A DNA stretch of 64,000 bases, from assembly GCA_029261405.1 (NCBI GenBank), contig JAJDBK010000079.1, forward strand, positions 1-64,000, written 5' to 3'. The first letter of the stretch is position 1; each line of letters begins with the position of its first letter. The notes under the pieces were generated by a model that made no database searches, was not told where the DNA came from, and saw only the letters and a program-made list of their open reading frames with translations. A program made the translations under genes and the position numbers. This stretch comes from Nitrospinaceae bacterium. Its GTDB lineage: Bacteria > Nitrospinota_A > UBA7883 > JAJDBK01. Positions 26,427 through 35,510 of this stretch are shown piece by piece.

Positions 26427-26986
26427 CGATTCTGTCGGGCGGGAAGAGCCGCAGAATGGGTACGGATAAGGCTTTCCTTCCTTTTGAGGGCGTACCGATG
26501 ATCGAACGGGTTATCGCCACAGCAAAACCGTTCGCCAAAGAACTGCTCATCATCGCCAACGACAAACCGGCTTATGAACGATACGGTTGCCGGGTCTGCG
26601 AAGACATTATAAAAGGGATGGGTCCACTGTCAGGCCTCTACACGGCGTTTAACGTCACCAGATCCGACTTACTGCTTCTCGTAGCCACCGACATGCCAAC
26701 CATCCATCCCGACATCGTCAGGCTGATAAGTGACAATGACGAGTTTGCAGGGGATGTGTTGCTACCTGTGGCGTTCGGTAAGGAGCAGGGACTACTGGCG
26801 GCTTACAGAAGGTCGGCCATCGAAAAATTCAGCGAAAGAATTTTACAAGCCGATATTCAGTTCGACGAGTTCAGGAACGGGCTTGAAAAAACCTTCATCC
26901 CCGAAGAGGAGTTAAGATTGATCGACCCTGCCCTCTCAACGTTCAGGAACGTCAACCGGCCCGAAGACCTACTTCACCTCCCGTAA
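26405..26986 (+). CDS. mobA: Molybdenum cofactor guanylyltransferase
   Basis: A 193-aa enzyme that adds GMP to molybdopterin to form the bis-MGD cofactor of DMSO-reductase-family enzymes. The nucleotide-binding start [21 protein letters not shown] is typical, followed by EDIIKGMGPLSGLYTAF and LLLVATDMPTI with the metal-binding Asp. It ends the plus-strand operon. Its last 18 bases overlap the end of the convergent gene at 26969. It implies the cell makes a molybdenum or tungsten enzyme, none of which is seen in this window. Confidence 0.95.
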   Translation: MARNITVAILSGGKSRRMGTDKAFLPFEGVPMIERVIATAKPFAKELLIIANDKPAYERYGCRVCEDIIKGMGPLSGLYTAFNVTRSDLLLLVATDMPTIHPDIVRLISDNDEFAGDVLLPVAFGKEQGLLAAYRRSAIEKFSERILQADIQFDEFRNGLEKTFIPEEELRLIDPALSTFRNVNRPEDLLHLP

Positions 26987-29008
26987 TCTGGTTACAACCT
27001 CCTCAGGCGACATGGAGGGGGTCAGGCAGATGTTGTCGAGGCAGACGTAGACAGCTGTCTTCTCCGCAGGGTATCGGCCCTCCGTTAACAGTTCGCTGAC
27101 CGATACAGCTCCGAGAGGAATTCGTAACAGTCCCCATCTTCTACCTACACTGGCCCTCAACCATTCGGCCTTTTTTTTCTCATCCGGCTCCCAAGCGTAG
27201 ACAGCCTCGATCCTCGGTTCGTTCGTCTCTCTGTAAAGGTTCATCGCCTCACCGGAAAAGAGATTCGCCCCATTAAGAGCGCCGATGAGGTGATTCGCTG
27301 TCTTGCGGGACGATTCCGCGCGCTCTGGCTCTTCGAGAACGACTGAAAGTCTCCAATCGACCCGCGCAACGGTTCCCGCCGAGGATGGTAATGGATTATC
27401 GGCGATCACTCTCGGTCGGGCGATAAGGTCACCCACATCCTTTGCCACCAGAAAATAACCGCCGTCACCGGCTGAAAAATCGCGCTTTGCCTTATCGACA
27501 TACTTTTTTGCGGCCAGCAGATACTTTTCGCTACCTGTCGCCTCGAAAAGATCCCAGAACGACATTGCCGAGAAAGCAAGATCGTTTAACGTAGCGGCGC
27601 CGGTTGATTTCCCACCTCGCCAGACATGGGAGAACTGAAGTTTATCGAGGATAAAGTCGGCGCCCGATTCGGCCCGTTCAAGAAACTCCGGGTCGTCGAG
27701 CAAAACACTCGCCCTTGCGAAGGCCGAGACCGTCAGACCGTGCCACGACGCTACAACCTTGTCGTCGAGCGGCGGACGATTTCTGGTTTCGTTCCTGTGT
27801 GCAAAAAGTTTGGCAAGCGAATCTTCATGTCTGTTCTTGGAGACCAGTCGCAGGGTGTTCCCGCCGGTCGGTTCGTTAACGGGACCACTTGCGGTAAAGA
27901 CCGTATCGTTTACATTCCCTTCACGAGTAACCTGATAGTCGTTTGTTAAACCGTCATCGCCGGTTATTTTTTTTATATCTTCCAACGTCCATGTATAGAA
28001 CTTCCCCTCCTCCCCATCGCTGTCAGCGTCGAGAGATGAGAGGAAACCGCTATCACTGTTCATAAGCTCCCGCTCGATAAACCGCAAGGTCCCCCTTGCG
28101 ACCTTAGCGTAGTCTGGCTCGTCCAATATCACCGAAGCTCTTGCATAGAGGGAAGCCATCAAAGCGTTGTCGTAGAGCATCTTCTCGAAGTGGGGAACCT
28201 CCCAGCGGGGATCGACCGAATAACGATGAAACCCGCCCCCCACATGATCGTACAAACCCCCATTGGCCATCTTGTCGAGGGTCAGTCGCAAAAATTTATC
28301 GTCCGTCCCTTCGGTAAGCAGAAATTCGAGTACAGGTGTCATCGGGAATTTGGTCGAAGAGCCGAATCCGCCATACTTCATATCCATCGAACCGCGAATC
28401 CGCGCAAGATCAAGATTTTCAGGTTTTTTAAACTCACCCCCCTTTTCGAGCGCTTGTTTAAGGAGGCGACTGTTGTTGGCGGCGTTTATCGACATCTTTT
28501 CCCGGTTGTTTTTCCAATACTCGTCCACCTTCACGAGAATATCCTTGAATGCTGGTCTGCGCTGGTAACCGACGGCGTATACTGGGTGGAGGTCGGGGGT
28601 GAGAAAAACGTTGTTCGGCCAGCCACCCCGCCCGTTGATGGCGGTGGCGGCGCTCATGTAGATCGTGTCGAGGTCGGGCCTTTGCTCCCGATCCACCTTG
28701 ATACTTATATATCTCTCGTTTATTACCTCGGCAAAATCGTCATGGGTAAAACACTCTTTCTCAAGCTCGTTACACCAGTGGCAAGCGGTATAACCGATGG
28801 AGAGGAAGATTAATTTCCCCTCCTTTTTTGCCCTGGCTATGGCCTCGTCCCCCCACTCGTTCCAGTGTACAGGGTTGTCGGCGTGTTTCAGAAGGTAAGG
28901 GCTGTCGGAGTGGCCCAGGAGGTTACCCCCATCGATTTTGTCCGTTTGTCCCGACATGATGAAAGCTCCTGTTATCACCAGAAGAAAAATGAATGAAAAA
29001 ACTTTCAT
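26969..29008 (-). CDS. DUF255 / YyaL-like thioredoxin-domain protein
   Basis: A 679-aa protein with an N-terminal signal or anchor (MKVFSFIFLLVITGAFIMSG), then a thioredoxin-like domain with SPYLLKHADNPVHW, YTACHWCNELEKE and VDREQRPDLD. A six-hairpin glycosidase-like region follows (LSSLDADSDGEEGKFY, GGGFHRYSVDPRWEVPHFEKM). This is the COG1331 family (relative of human SPATA20). The biochemical role is not established. The signal suggests it acts outside the cytoplasm, less usual for the family. It converges on mobA with overlapping ends. Confidence 0.9.
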   Translation of the reverse strand: MKVFSFIFLLVITGAFIMSGQTDKIDGGNLLGHSDSPYLLKHADNPVHWNEWGDEAIARAKKEGKLIFLSIGYTACHWCNELEKECFTHDDFAEVINERYISIKVDREQRPDLDTIYMSAATAINGRGGWPNNVFLTPDLHPVYAVGYQRRPAFKDILVKVDEYWKNNREKMSINAANNSRLLKQALEKGGEFKKPENLDLARIRGSMDMKYGGFGSSTKFPMTPVLEFLLTEGTDDKFLRLTLDKMANGGLYDHVGGGFHRYSVDPRWEVPHFEKMLYDNALMASLYARASVILDEPDYAKVARGTLRFIERELMNSDSGFLSSLDADSDGEEGKFYTWTLEDIKKITGDDGLTNDYQVTREGNVNDTVFTASGPVNEPTGGNTLRLVSKNRHEDSLAKLFAHRNETRNRPPLDDKVVASWHGLTVSAFARASVLLDDPEFLERAESGADFILDKLQFSHVWRGGKSTGAATLNDLAFSAMSFWDLFEATGSEKYLLAAKKYVDKAKRDFSAGDGGYFLVAKDVGDLIARPRVIADNPLPSSAGTVARVDWRLSVVLEEPERAESSRKTANHLIGALNGANLFSGEAMNLYRETNEPRIEAVYAWEPDEKKKAEWLRASVGRRWGLLRIPLGAVSVSELLTEGRYPAEKTAVYVCLDNICLTPSMSPEEVVTRLREVK

Positions 29009-29031
29009 CCGGTCGTTCCAGTTAAAAAGTG

Positions 29032-29793
29032 TTATCGCATGGCCCCGGAGACAAAACTTGCCCTCATTGATTCCACCGGCGCGTCACTCACAAGGCTGTA
29101 GCCAACCCCATGTTCTTCCCAGGCCGCCACAGTATGCCCCATCTCGTATGACGGCTCTTTCTTCACGGCGCCGTTGACACCGAAGGGGGAAGGATCGAAG
29201 GTGTAGAGGGTGCTCCTGTTTCCGTCGATCACCAGATGAACGGCGCCAACCGGATGCTCTCCGAGCGCGCTGGGGCTTGCTCCCACCACCGATCCTGGTT
29301 TGAGGTTTTTCGGTAGCTGTACAACCTTGTTCAACCTGCCGGACAACCATTGCGCCACCTGTTTTTCATCGTCCGATAAAAACTCCGGCGTATTGCGTAT
29401 CTCGTGGTTCTTGACGGAGAAGAGACGAAGTTGCTCCACCGCCGCCTCCATTTTGTATGACTGCCAATACCTGTAGCTCGATATGGTGGAGGTTGCCATA
29501 AGAAGAATTGATGCGGCTATGACACCGTATCTCACCATCCACCTGCCGGGCGACATCTTTTCGGATGGCATATTTTTGACAAAAAGGTTCAGCGACTCCG
29601 GTACAGGGGCGGAGGCCTCCATAGTCAATTTGATCGAATATTCGCTTTTGAGTCTGGAGGCGAGACGCTCCCTGCATGGAGGGCAGATGTTTGCATGGTC
29701 GAGGGCGGGTGTAAAAACAGGGTCGCAACAATCGAACGACGGTACGAGGTCGAGCGGTTCGCGGTATCGGCTACATTCCATGTCGGCCTCCAT
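29032..29793 (-). CDS. Probable anti-sigma factor, membrane anchored
   Basis: A 253-aa protein following an ECF sigma gene with a 23-bp overlap. The N-terminal 60 residues hold a cysteine-rich zinc-finger-like part (HANICPPCRERL, H-x3-C-x2-C) typical of ZAS anti-sigma domains. A single membrane segment (YGVIAASILLMATSTISSY) follows, then a periplasmic domain of about 150 residues with no recognised fold. The ATG at 29793 has GGAG six bases upstream; a longer start at 29829 does not. By context it should hold the sigma factor inactive until an envelope signal arrives. The signal is unknown. Confidence 0.75.
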   Translation of the reverse strand: MEADMECSRYREPLDLVPSFDCCDPVFTPALDHANICPPCRERLASRLKSEYSIKLTMEASAPVPESLNLFVKNMPSEKMSPGRWMVRYGVIAASILLMATSTISSYRYWQSYKMEAAVEQLRLFSVKNHEIRNTPEFLSDDEKQVAQWLSGRLNKVVQLPKNLKPGSVVGASPSALGEHPVGAVHLVIDGNRSTLYTFDPSPFGVNGAVKKEPSYEMGHTVAAWEEHGVGYSLVSDAPVESMRASFVSGAMR

Positions 29794-30295
29794 GAATAAC
29801 TCCGAGGCTCGGTCTGCTGTGCCGCGCAAATTCCTTTTTAACCGTCCTTTTCGCTCTGTGTATTCTGCTCATGACTGTACCTAATGGAATCTCCATGGTG
29901 TCGGCTATCTCCTGATAACTCTGCCCGGAAAGATAGTGCGCGACTAGTGGAAGACGATATTTCGGATCGAGCGATTCGAGCGCGGTTTTAATACCTTCGG
30001 CTGTAACCCCTTCCGGCCACCTGGAATCGTCATCTTCCGGCTCCTGCGCCGGAACATCGGTCAGCTCGACGTAATGTTTTTTGCGACGGTATTCGTCGAT
30101 GAAAATCCGGTAGAGAATGGAGTTGAGCCACGGTTTACACTTGGCCGAATCCTTCAAGGTATGAAATGACCTTCGGGCTTTAACATATGTGTCCTGAACC
30201 ATATCTTCCGCGTCATCACGATTACCGGCAAGGTAGTAGGCCTGCCGGTAAAGTGTTCCCAGGTGGGGAACCGTCAGTTCTTCGAACTTGTCCAT
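29771..30295 (-). CDS. ECF RNA polymerase sigma factor
   Basis: A 174-aa sigma-70-family factor of the extracytoplasmic function type. Region 2 is seen in LYRQAYYLAGNRDDAEDMVQ and TYVKARRSFHTL; region 4 in SLDPKYRLPLVAHYLSGQSY and MEIPLGTVMSRIHRAKRTV. No region 1 or 3 is present. It lies upstream of and overlaps its likely anti-sigma gene. The group cannot be set by eye. Candidate targets include the neighbouring haem and respiratory genes, by proximity only. Confidence 0.92.
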   Translation of the reverse strand: MDKFEELTVPHLGTLYRQAYYLAGNRDDAEDMVQDTYVKARRSFHTLKDSAKCKPWLNSILYRIFIDEYRRKKHYVELTDVPAQEPEDDDSRWPEGVTAEGIKTALESLDPKYRLPLVAHYLSGQSYQEIADTMEIPLGTVMSRIHRAKRTVKKEFARHSRPSLGVIHGGRHGM

Positions 30296-30611
30296 ATGTT
30301 GATTCCGCTGTTGGTCTTCATCATGTTTTCATATTACCTTATATCCGCCACCCCCTCCAAGCGCCCGATTCGGTTGGGGGTAAGGGGGGGGGGTAGGCTC
30401 CGAATCGGGCTTGAGGGGGACCGGTATGGTGGCGACGCCGCCCGGTATCCGAAAAATACTGCTATCCGTAAACCATAAATGCAACGTCACCATTTCTACC
30501 CGTCATGCAGTTAAGACGGACTTGCGCCTCTCTTATTCCCGTTCCAGCTGTTTTTTCTTATTATTTTAACATTACCGAAGGCAACTGGTTGATATTAAAG
30601 CTGTTCATATT
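30296..30611. other. Intergenic region with a G-tract hairpin
   Basis: A 316-bp space between the HmuY-like gene and the sigma gene, both on minus. An 11-bp perfect inverted repeat, GCCCGATTCGG (30363-30373) and CCGAATCGGGC (30400-30410), flanks a loop containing GGTTGGGGG and a run of ten G. The loop could form a G-quadruplex on the plus strand. No clear sigma-70 promoter was found. It probably holds the sigma operon promoter and the 3' end of the HmuY-like transcript. Confidence 0.5.
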
Positions 30612-31325
30612 TCAGAATTCTTTTCCGCCGTCTCCCTGGTAAGCATAGCGGAAGGTGTAACAAGCGGTGGCCGCGCCGCAATAGAAGTCGAGAATCTGAA
30701 ACTTCACATAAGCGCCTTTCGTTGTCCTGATTATGTAAATACGGTCAAGGGGGGTCAGCCTATGGGTCCAGAAGTCGTATCTGTACCATTTATCGAGTAT
30801 GGGACTGTACGGCTCCGCTTTGCTCCTGTCGTGGAGGTCCTCTTTTAGCTCCCCGCCGTCTGGAACTTGCAATAAAGAGTCGAATTTCACCGCATCAACC
30901 GCCATCACTCCGGTTTTACCCTTGCTGGCGCGGCCACTGTTGGTCACGATCTTCGCCCTCCTGAAGGCGATATCCCAGTCAAGGGAGTCGTAGTCGATAT
31001 CTTTTGCCGTGAACAGATCGCCTGTCGCGAAACGAAAATGAACCCACTCGGTCAGGGAGTTTGCGTCGAGAGCGTATTTAAACGGCCCCGCCACCTTTCC
31101 CGATATATCTTCGGGTGGTCTGTTCTTTATAACCGCCTCTTCGATATCTTTCTTCTCCCGCTCCTCGATTATCCGTTTCTGCTCATCGGAAAGCTCCGGG
31201 CGACCATCCATCTGCCAGACCATCAGTCCGAGAAAGGCGAGCAGGTTAAATCCCAGAAACAGCTTTATCCATCTGAGGGCTTTTTTCGATTCTTTTTCAC
31301 TATGGGGGTTGTTCTCTTCGTTCAT
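30612..31325 (-). CDS. HmuY-like haem-binding protein, membrane anchored
   Basis: A 237-aa protein with one N-terminal membrane segment (WIKLFLGFNLLAFLGLMVW), a charged linker (about 45-75) and a C-terminal domain resembling HmuY. The similarity is in the order WVHFRFATGD, WDIAFRRAKIVTNSGRASKG, IYIIRTTKGAYVKFQILDFY and TFRYAYQ. HmuY proteins bind haem outside the cell; the ligands cannot be fixed here. Unlike secreted HmuY lipoproteins it seems held by a membrane helix. It lies 4 bp after a cupredoxin-like gene and so is likely part of the respiratory region. The domain call is by motif memory. Confidence 0.55.
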   Translation of the reverse strand: MNEENNPHSEKESKKALRWIKLFLGFNLLAFLGLMVWQMDGRPELSDEQKRIIEEREKKDIEEAVIKNRPPEDISGKVAGPFKYALDANSLTEWVHFRFATGDLFTAKDIDYDSLDWDIAFRRAKIVTNSGRASKGKTGVMAVDAVKFDSLLQVPDGGELKEDLHDRSKAEPYSPILDKWYRYDFWTHRLTPLDRIYIIRTTKGAYVKFQILDFYCGAATACYTFRYAYQGDGGKEF

Positions 31326-31329
31326 GATC

Positions 31330-32070
31330 CTACTTTGTAAATTCGTGGTCGAACGATAACTCTTCGCCCGCTCCCACTTCGATTTTTTGGGTTGATTTTC
31401 CGAGCAGAGGACTCCAGACCGTCACCTCGTAGGCTCCGGGGGGAATTTTTTCGATAGAGTATGTTCCGTTGTCGCTGGTAATTGCGTAGTACGGGTTATT
31501 CAGGACCAGCGCATGCGCGTGCATGAAGTTATGGACATCACACTCCGCCTTGAAGACGTTGCCTTTGCGCAGTCTTATCTTCTTCTTCACCACCATGCCT
31601 TTAATCGGTTGCGCTTCGTTAAAAATGGTTTTGCGGTCATCGTTGTAGACTTCGTAAGCGTGGATGTTGTGCAGAACCGGATCCTGGTTTGTTACGGCAA
31701 GTTCGCTTTTATTCCGAATCACCTGTATCCACGGAACGAACCTGCATCCTTTCTGTTGCAATTCGGATGATTTTCCATTTTCTGACCACTCTTTGCCCGA
31801 CTCTATCTTTTCAATATAGACAACAGCGTTCTTCAGGCCACCCGCCTCGTCCACCTCTATCTTGCCGACCGCCCGATCCTCCGCTCCACAGATGTCGTGG
31901 CTCTTCATGACGGGGAGCGTCATCGGTTCTGGAGCGGTTCCGTTAAAAGTCACTCTTCCGCTCAATTTTCCTGCGCCTGTGACAGGGCCGACTTTGTACG
32001 CGTAACCTTCTACTGCGTAGAAAACGGATAATATGGTAAAAAGAGTTGGAACAGATCTAATAAAAAGCAT
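31330..32070 (-). CDS. Cupredoxin-like secreted protein, module 1
   Basis: A 246-aa exported protein (signal FIRSVPTLFTILSVFYAVEG). A cupredoxin-like domain supplies copper ligands in VLHNIHAY and AECDVHNFMHAH (C-x2-H-x2-M). It is followed by a carboxypeptidase-regulatory-like domain (SDNGTYSIEKIPPGAYEVTVW). Such proteins may carry electrons or hold copper in the periplasm. The ATG at 32070 has GGAGAG seven bases before it; a TTG at 32085 is less likely. It is divergent from the oxidase gene of module 1, while its homologue in module 2 (37010) reads with the oxidase. It is a likely partner of the complex. Confidence 0.72.
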   Translation of the reverse strand: MLFIRSVPTLFTILSVFYAVEGYAYKVGPVTGAGKLSGRVTFNGTAPEPMTLPVMKSHDICGAEDRAVGKIEVDEAGGLKNAVVYIEKIESGKEWSENGKSSELQQKGCRFVPWIQVIRNKSELAVTNQDPVLHNIHAYEVYNDDRKTIFNEAQPIKGMVVKKKIRLRKGNVFKAECDVHNFMHAHALVLNNPYYAITSDNGTYSIEKIPPGAYEVTVWSPLLGKSTQKIEVGAGEELSFDHEFTK

Positions 32071-32146
32071 AACAACGCTCTCCAAACGGAAAAGCAGGAC
32101 GATACAATACGCGCCTCTTGCGCGTCAACTTTTTAAAGGGGTTCTA

Positions 32147-33886
32147 TTGTTCAGGATCAAAACCTCAGGATTATACCCGACACTGCTTTGTGTCGCCCTC
32201 CTGATTGCATTTACCACGGAGGGTGGCGCTCTGGCTTCCTCTTTGCCGGAAACGCATGAAGGCGCCTATCGTTCCATATGGGGGATAAACAGCCGCATAG
32301 CAGTCTGGATGATCGCCCAGACCCACCTCTTTTTTGCCGCTTTTGTTCTAGGAGTTCCGATATTCTCATTTTGTATCGAGTTAGTCGGCATTATTACAAA
32401 AGACAAACGTTACGATGCGATGGCCCGGGAGTTTATCAGGATCAGCATGACGGCGTTTTCTTTTACCGCAACGTTCGGAGGTATTCTTCTTATCCTGCTC
32501 GTCACCCTCTATCCCGATTTCACGAGTTACTCGCTAAAAATCTTCGGGCCGGTGATGATCGTCTATGCGTTTTTGTTTATAGTCGAGAGTTTCGCCCTCT
32601 ATATATACCATTACGGGTGGAGCGCGATGTCGGACGGATATCTTAAATGGCTCCATCTTTTTACCGGATTGCTCTTGAACCTTACAGGAACCTCGATAAT
32701 GGTCCTGGCAAACTCGTGGGCCTCGTTCATGATGGCGCCTTCCGGTGTCGATCCTGAAACCGGGGAGTTTATGGGCAATCTGTGGGCGGTTATAAACGGA
32801 CCGTTATGGAACCCGCTCAACCTGCACCGCTTCGTAGCTAATATCGCCTACGGCGGGGCCATAGTCGGAGCTTACGCCGGATTTAAATTCCTGACCGCCA
32901 AAACCCGTGAAGGGAAAGCCCACTACGACTGGATGGGGCACACGGCGAACCTTATCGCCGTTATCGGTCTGCTACCTCTCCCTTTCGCGGGATACTGGCT
33001 GGCCAAGGAGATCTACGCCTACAGTCAGCAGATGGGGGTCACGCTGATGGGGGGTATCTTCGCATGGGTATTCATCATTCAGGCGGTGTTGATCGGGGCG
33101 ATTTTTCTGGGGGTGAACTACTACATCTGGGTCGGCCTGGGCAGAGTGTCGGGTGGAGAAAAATACCGGACCGCGATAAAGTTCATGGCCCTGCTTCTTG
33201 TGGCCTGTTTTCTTGTATGGTTCACCCCTCACACCATCGTCATGACAGGCGCAGAGCAGAAAACCCTCGGCGGAGCGCATCATCCGATCCTCGGATATTT
33301 CGGGGTGATGTCGGCGAAGAACAGCGCGGTCAACATCATGATACTGACTACGTTTCTCTCACTTCTCCTATACCAGCGGGTGGGTAAAAGAGCGACCGCA
33401 TCATGGGCTTTGCAGGGAAACGCAGTAATAACCGCCCTGTTCGTCGCTGGCGCCATCAATGTAATCGCCCTCGGAGTATACGGATATCTGGTTCCAGCCA
33501 ATGTGCGGATCGGCCTGTCTGTGCCACAGGTGGCCACCACACTTTTAGTTATCGTGATGGTGTCGGTCATTAACTACGGCATGTATAAGAACCCGGATAA
33601 GGGGCGGGCCGGTCCTGAATGGGGGAAGATGCCGGTCCGTTCCCAATACGCCCTGTTCCTGATCGCCATCTCCTTCACATGGCTGATGGGGTTGATGGGG
33701 TATGTGCGATCCGGGATAAGACAGCAGTGGCATATCTACACCATCATGAAAGACAATTCCGCTGATTCATTCACGCCGACCCTCGGTTATGCGGCAAAGA
33801 TAGTTTCGCTTAACACTCTTCTGTTCATGGCGATGATCGTCTTCATTTTCTGGCTCGACAACATGGGCAAGAAGAGGGCTTCATGA
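32147..33886 (+). CDS. CydA-like bd-type oxidase subunit, module 1
   Basis: A 579-aa integral membrane protein with about 13 hydrophobic helices, homologous to subunit I of cytochrome bd oxidases. AQTHLFFAAFVLGVP gives the histidine equal to His19 of E. coli CydA, and FIVES matches Glu107. Differences from CydA: Glu99 is replaced, the His186 position has Ala with a His four residues earlier (NLHRFVAN), and GRQPW of the quinol site is absent. Conserved with module 2 are VLANSWASFMM, AHYDWMGHTANL, PLPFAGYWLAKE and GYVRSGIRQQWHIY. No CydB or CydX gene is nearby. The TTG at 32147 with GGGG upstream and a following signal-like helix is the best start. It begins the module's operon. Confidence 0.85.
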   Translation: MFRIKTSGLYPTLLCVALLIAFTTEGGALASSLPETHEGAYRSIWGINSRIAVWMIAQTHLFFAAFVLGVPIFSFCIELVGIITKDKRYDAMAREFIRISMTAFSFTATFGGILLILLVTLYPDFTSYSLKIFGPVMIVYAFLFIVESFALYIYHYGWSAMSDGYLKWLHLFTGLLLNLTGTSIMVLANSWASFMMAPSGVDPETGEFMGNLWAVINGPLWNPLNLHRFVANIAYGGAIVGAYAGFKFLTAKTREGKAHYDWMGHTANLIAVIGLLPLPFAGYWLAKEIYAYSQQMGVTLMGGIFAWVFIIQAVLIGAIFLGVNYYIWVGLGRVSGGEKYRTAIKFMALLLVACFLVWFTPHTIVMTGAEQKTLGGAHHPILGYFGVMSAKNSAVNIMILTTFLSLLLYQRVGKRATASWALQGNAVITALFVAGAINVIALGVYGYLVPANVRIGLSVPQVATTLLVIVMVSVINYGMYKNPDKGRAGPEWGKMPVRSQYALFLIAISFTWLMGLMGYVRSGIRQQWHIYTIMKDNSADSFTPTLGYAAKIVSLNTLLFMAMIVFIFWLDNMGKKRAS

Positions 33887-34746
33887 AAACCCTCGCGCAG
33901 GTCATGCTTTTTAATATATCCATTATTTTCGCGTTCACCTGGTTTTCCGGCAGTATCCCCCAGATACGATCAGCGCCACAAAATTTCAGGCCGATATCGG
34001 GCAAAGGTATCTCACCTGAGTCTTACGCGGCCATCGGCGGAAGTATCTACAACGGTAAGGGAACGTGCAACCTTTGCCACGACCGGGTCGGACACAGGGC
34101 GCCGATACTTCTCTCATCGAGTGAAGACGGGCCACATATAGTGTTGAGGGCTGTTGATCGGGTAGCCGAGTCCGGGTACAAAGGTAGCGCGAAAAATGGT
34201 GTTGAATACCTTCGGGAATCGATGACCGACCCTTCCGCATATGTTGTCAAAGGTTTCGGCAAGGTCGGCTCCGACGAGGCCAAAAGCCCTATGCCAAGCG
34301 TCGTTTATGGGCCTATGAATCTTTCCCCTTTCGAGATCGAGGCGATAATAGCGTTTCTGCAAAATTCCGCCGGCATGACAGTGACCGCGAAACCGCCAGA
34401 GCGTAAAGATGAAACAGCAGTCAAACCTGTGGATACAGGCGTGGTAGCGGACATTGACTCGATATTTCGCAAATACGGTTGCACTCTTTGCCATACCGAT
34501 CCTGTCACCGAAGGGAATGAGGATGTAGCCGATACGGGTCCGTCGTTAACCGCTCTGCCGGAAAAGTATATAAACGGCGCTCCCGGCGGTCTCTCGTTGC
34601 AGGAGTATATTCGTCAGTCTGTCATTGCCCCTGAGACCTATATCGTAAAAGGGTATGAAAAGGGTGTAATGCCGGATGATTTCGCCGACCGAATGCGGGT
34701 GTCGGAGCTTGAAATGATCGTCAATAAACTTGGCGGAACACAATGA
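33883..34746 (+). CDS. Dihaem cytochrome c, module 1
   Basis: A 287-aa periplasmic protein anchored by an N-terminal helix (VMLFNISIIFAFTWFSG). Two CxxCH sites, CNLCH at residue 62 and CTLCH at 200, bind haem c in two similar halves joined by a Lys/Pro/Glu-rich linker. Distal Met candidates lie in KSPMPSV and KGVMPDDF. Its ATGA start overlaps the oxidase stop and the next gene overlaps its own stop. It probably feeds electrons to the CydA-like subunit. The homologue in module 2 is 39792-40835. Confidence 0.9.
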   Translation: MKTLAQVMLFNISIIFAFTWFSGSIPQIRSAPQNFRPISGKGISPESYAAIGGSIYNGKGTCNLCHDRVGHRAPILLSSSEDGPHIVLRAVDRVAESGYKGSAKNGVEYLRESMTDPSAYVVKGFGKVGSDEAKSPMPSVVYGPMNLSPFEIEAIIAFLQNSAGMTVTAKPPERKDETAVKPVDTGVVADIDSIFRKYGCTLCHTDPVTEGNEDVADTGPSLTALPEKYINGAPGGLSLQEYIRQSVIAPETYIVKGYEKGVMPDDFADRMRVSELEMIVNKLGGTQ

Positions 34747-35510
34747 AGATTCCTGGCCTCATCAAATCAGTTGTAATCATCTGGGCGGCCTGGTACGGCA
34801 TTGTGTACCTGTTTACAGACCTTCTCGGAGCCCCCATCCCGGCAAGTGTGATGAAGATGTATATGTTCTTCATTATTATCGGAGTCTTCATGGCGTTCAC
34901 AGCCGATGAAGAGACGGCTGAGGAGATATTTGGTCCGTTCAGGAGACTTTTATTCGACAGGTCGCACCGGGTTCTCAGGAGTATCGTCTTTATAGTAATA
35001 CCGCCTCTGGTTTTCATGGTTACATACGAGATCACAAGACCGACTCTCGATGCGCCCGTAGAACTGCGGGCCGTACACCCGGCGCCCCCCTCATCCTTTA
35101 TGGCTTTCGGCAAAAGTTTTAACATGTTGACCCTCGAAAATCCGTACAGAAGCCTTGAGCGGGGAAAACCCGATAAATTCCGGGAGGCGGTGAACGAAGG
35201 GCGAACGGTCTATTACACAAACTGTTTCTTCTGTCATGGTGACAAGCTCGAAGGAAAAGGCCATTTCGTTAAAGGGTTCAACAACCCGGCGCCAGCCAAT
35301 TTCCGGGAGGTAGGCGCCATCGGTCAGTTACAAGAGTCGTTTCTCTTCTGGAGAATAGCCGTCGGCGGACCGGGCCTGCCAAACGAAGGGGCGCCGTGGG
35401 CATCCCCGATGCCTGTCTGGAAAGATTTCCTGACCGAAGATCAGATATGGAAAGTGATTCTGTTCCTCTACGATTACACCGGACACAGACCGAGGACATT
35501 TGGTAAATGA
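34743..35510 (+). CDS. Membrane-anchored monohaem cytochrome c, module 1
   Basis: A 255-aa protein with three N-terminal membrane segments (about 5-25, 35-55, 77-97). A periplasmic cytochrome c domain then has CFFCH at residue 161, in NCFFCHGDKLEGKGHF. The distal Met is probably in ASPMPVWKDFLTEDQIW. It overlaps genes on both sides by 4 bp. Three helices plus one haem c recalls the membrane cytochrome c partners of some quinol and bd-like systems. Homologue in module 2: 40825-41781. Confidence 0.88.
   Translation: MKIPGLIKSVVIIWAAWYGIVYLFTDLLGAPIPASVMKMYMFFIIIGVFMAFTADEETAEEIFGPFRRLLFDRSHRVLRSIVFIVIPPLVFMVTYEITRPTLDAPVELRAVHPAPPSSFMAFGKSFNMLTLENPYRSLERGKPDKFREAVNEGRTVYYTNCFFCHGDKLEGKGHFVKGFNNPAPANFREVGAIGQLQESFLFWRIAVGGPGLPNEGAPWASPMPVWKDFLTEDQIWKVILFLYDYTGHRPRTFGK

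Noticed and set aside
32070-32147. Strong divergent promoter between the cupredoxin and oxidase genes
   Set aside because: TTGACG and TTGTAT or TACAAT were noted, but spacing is wrong.
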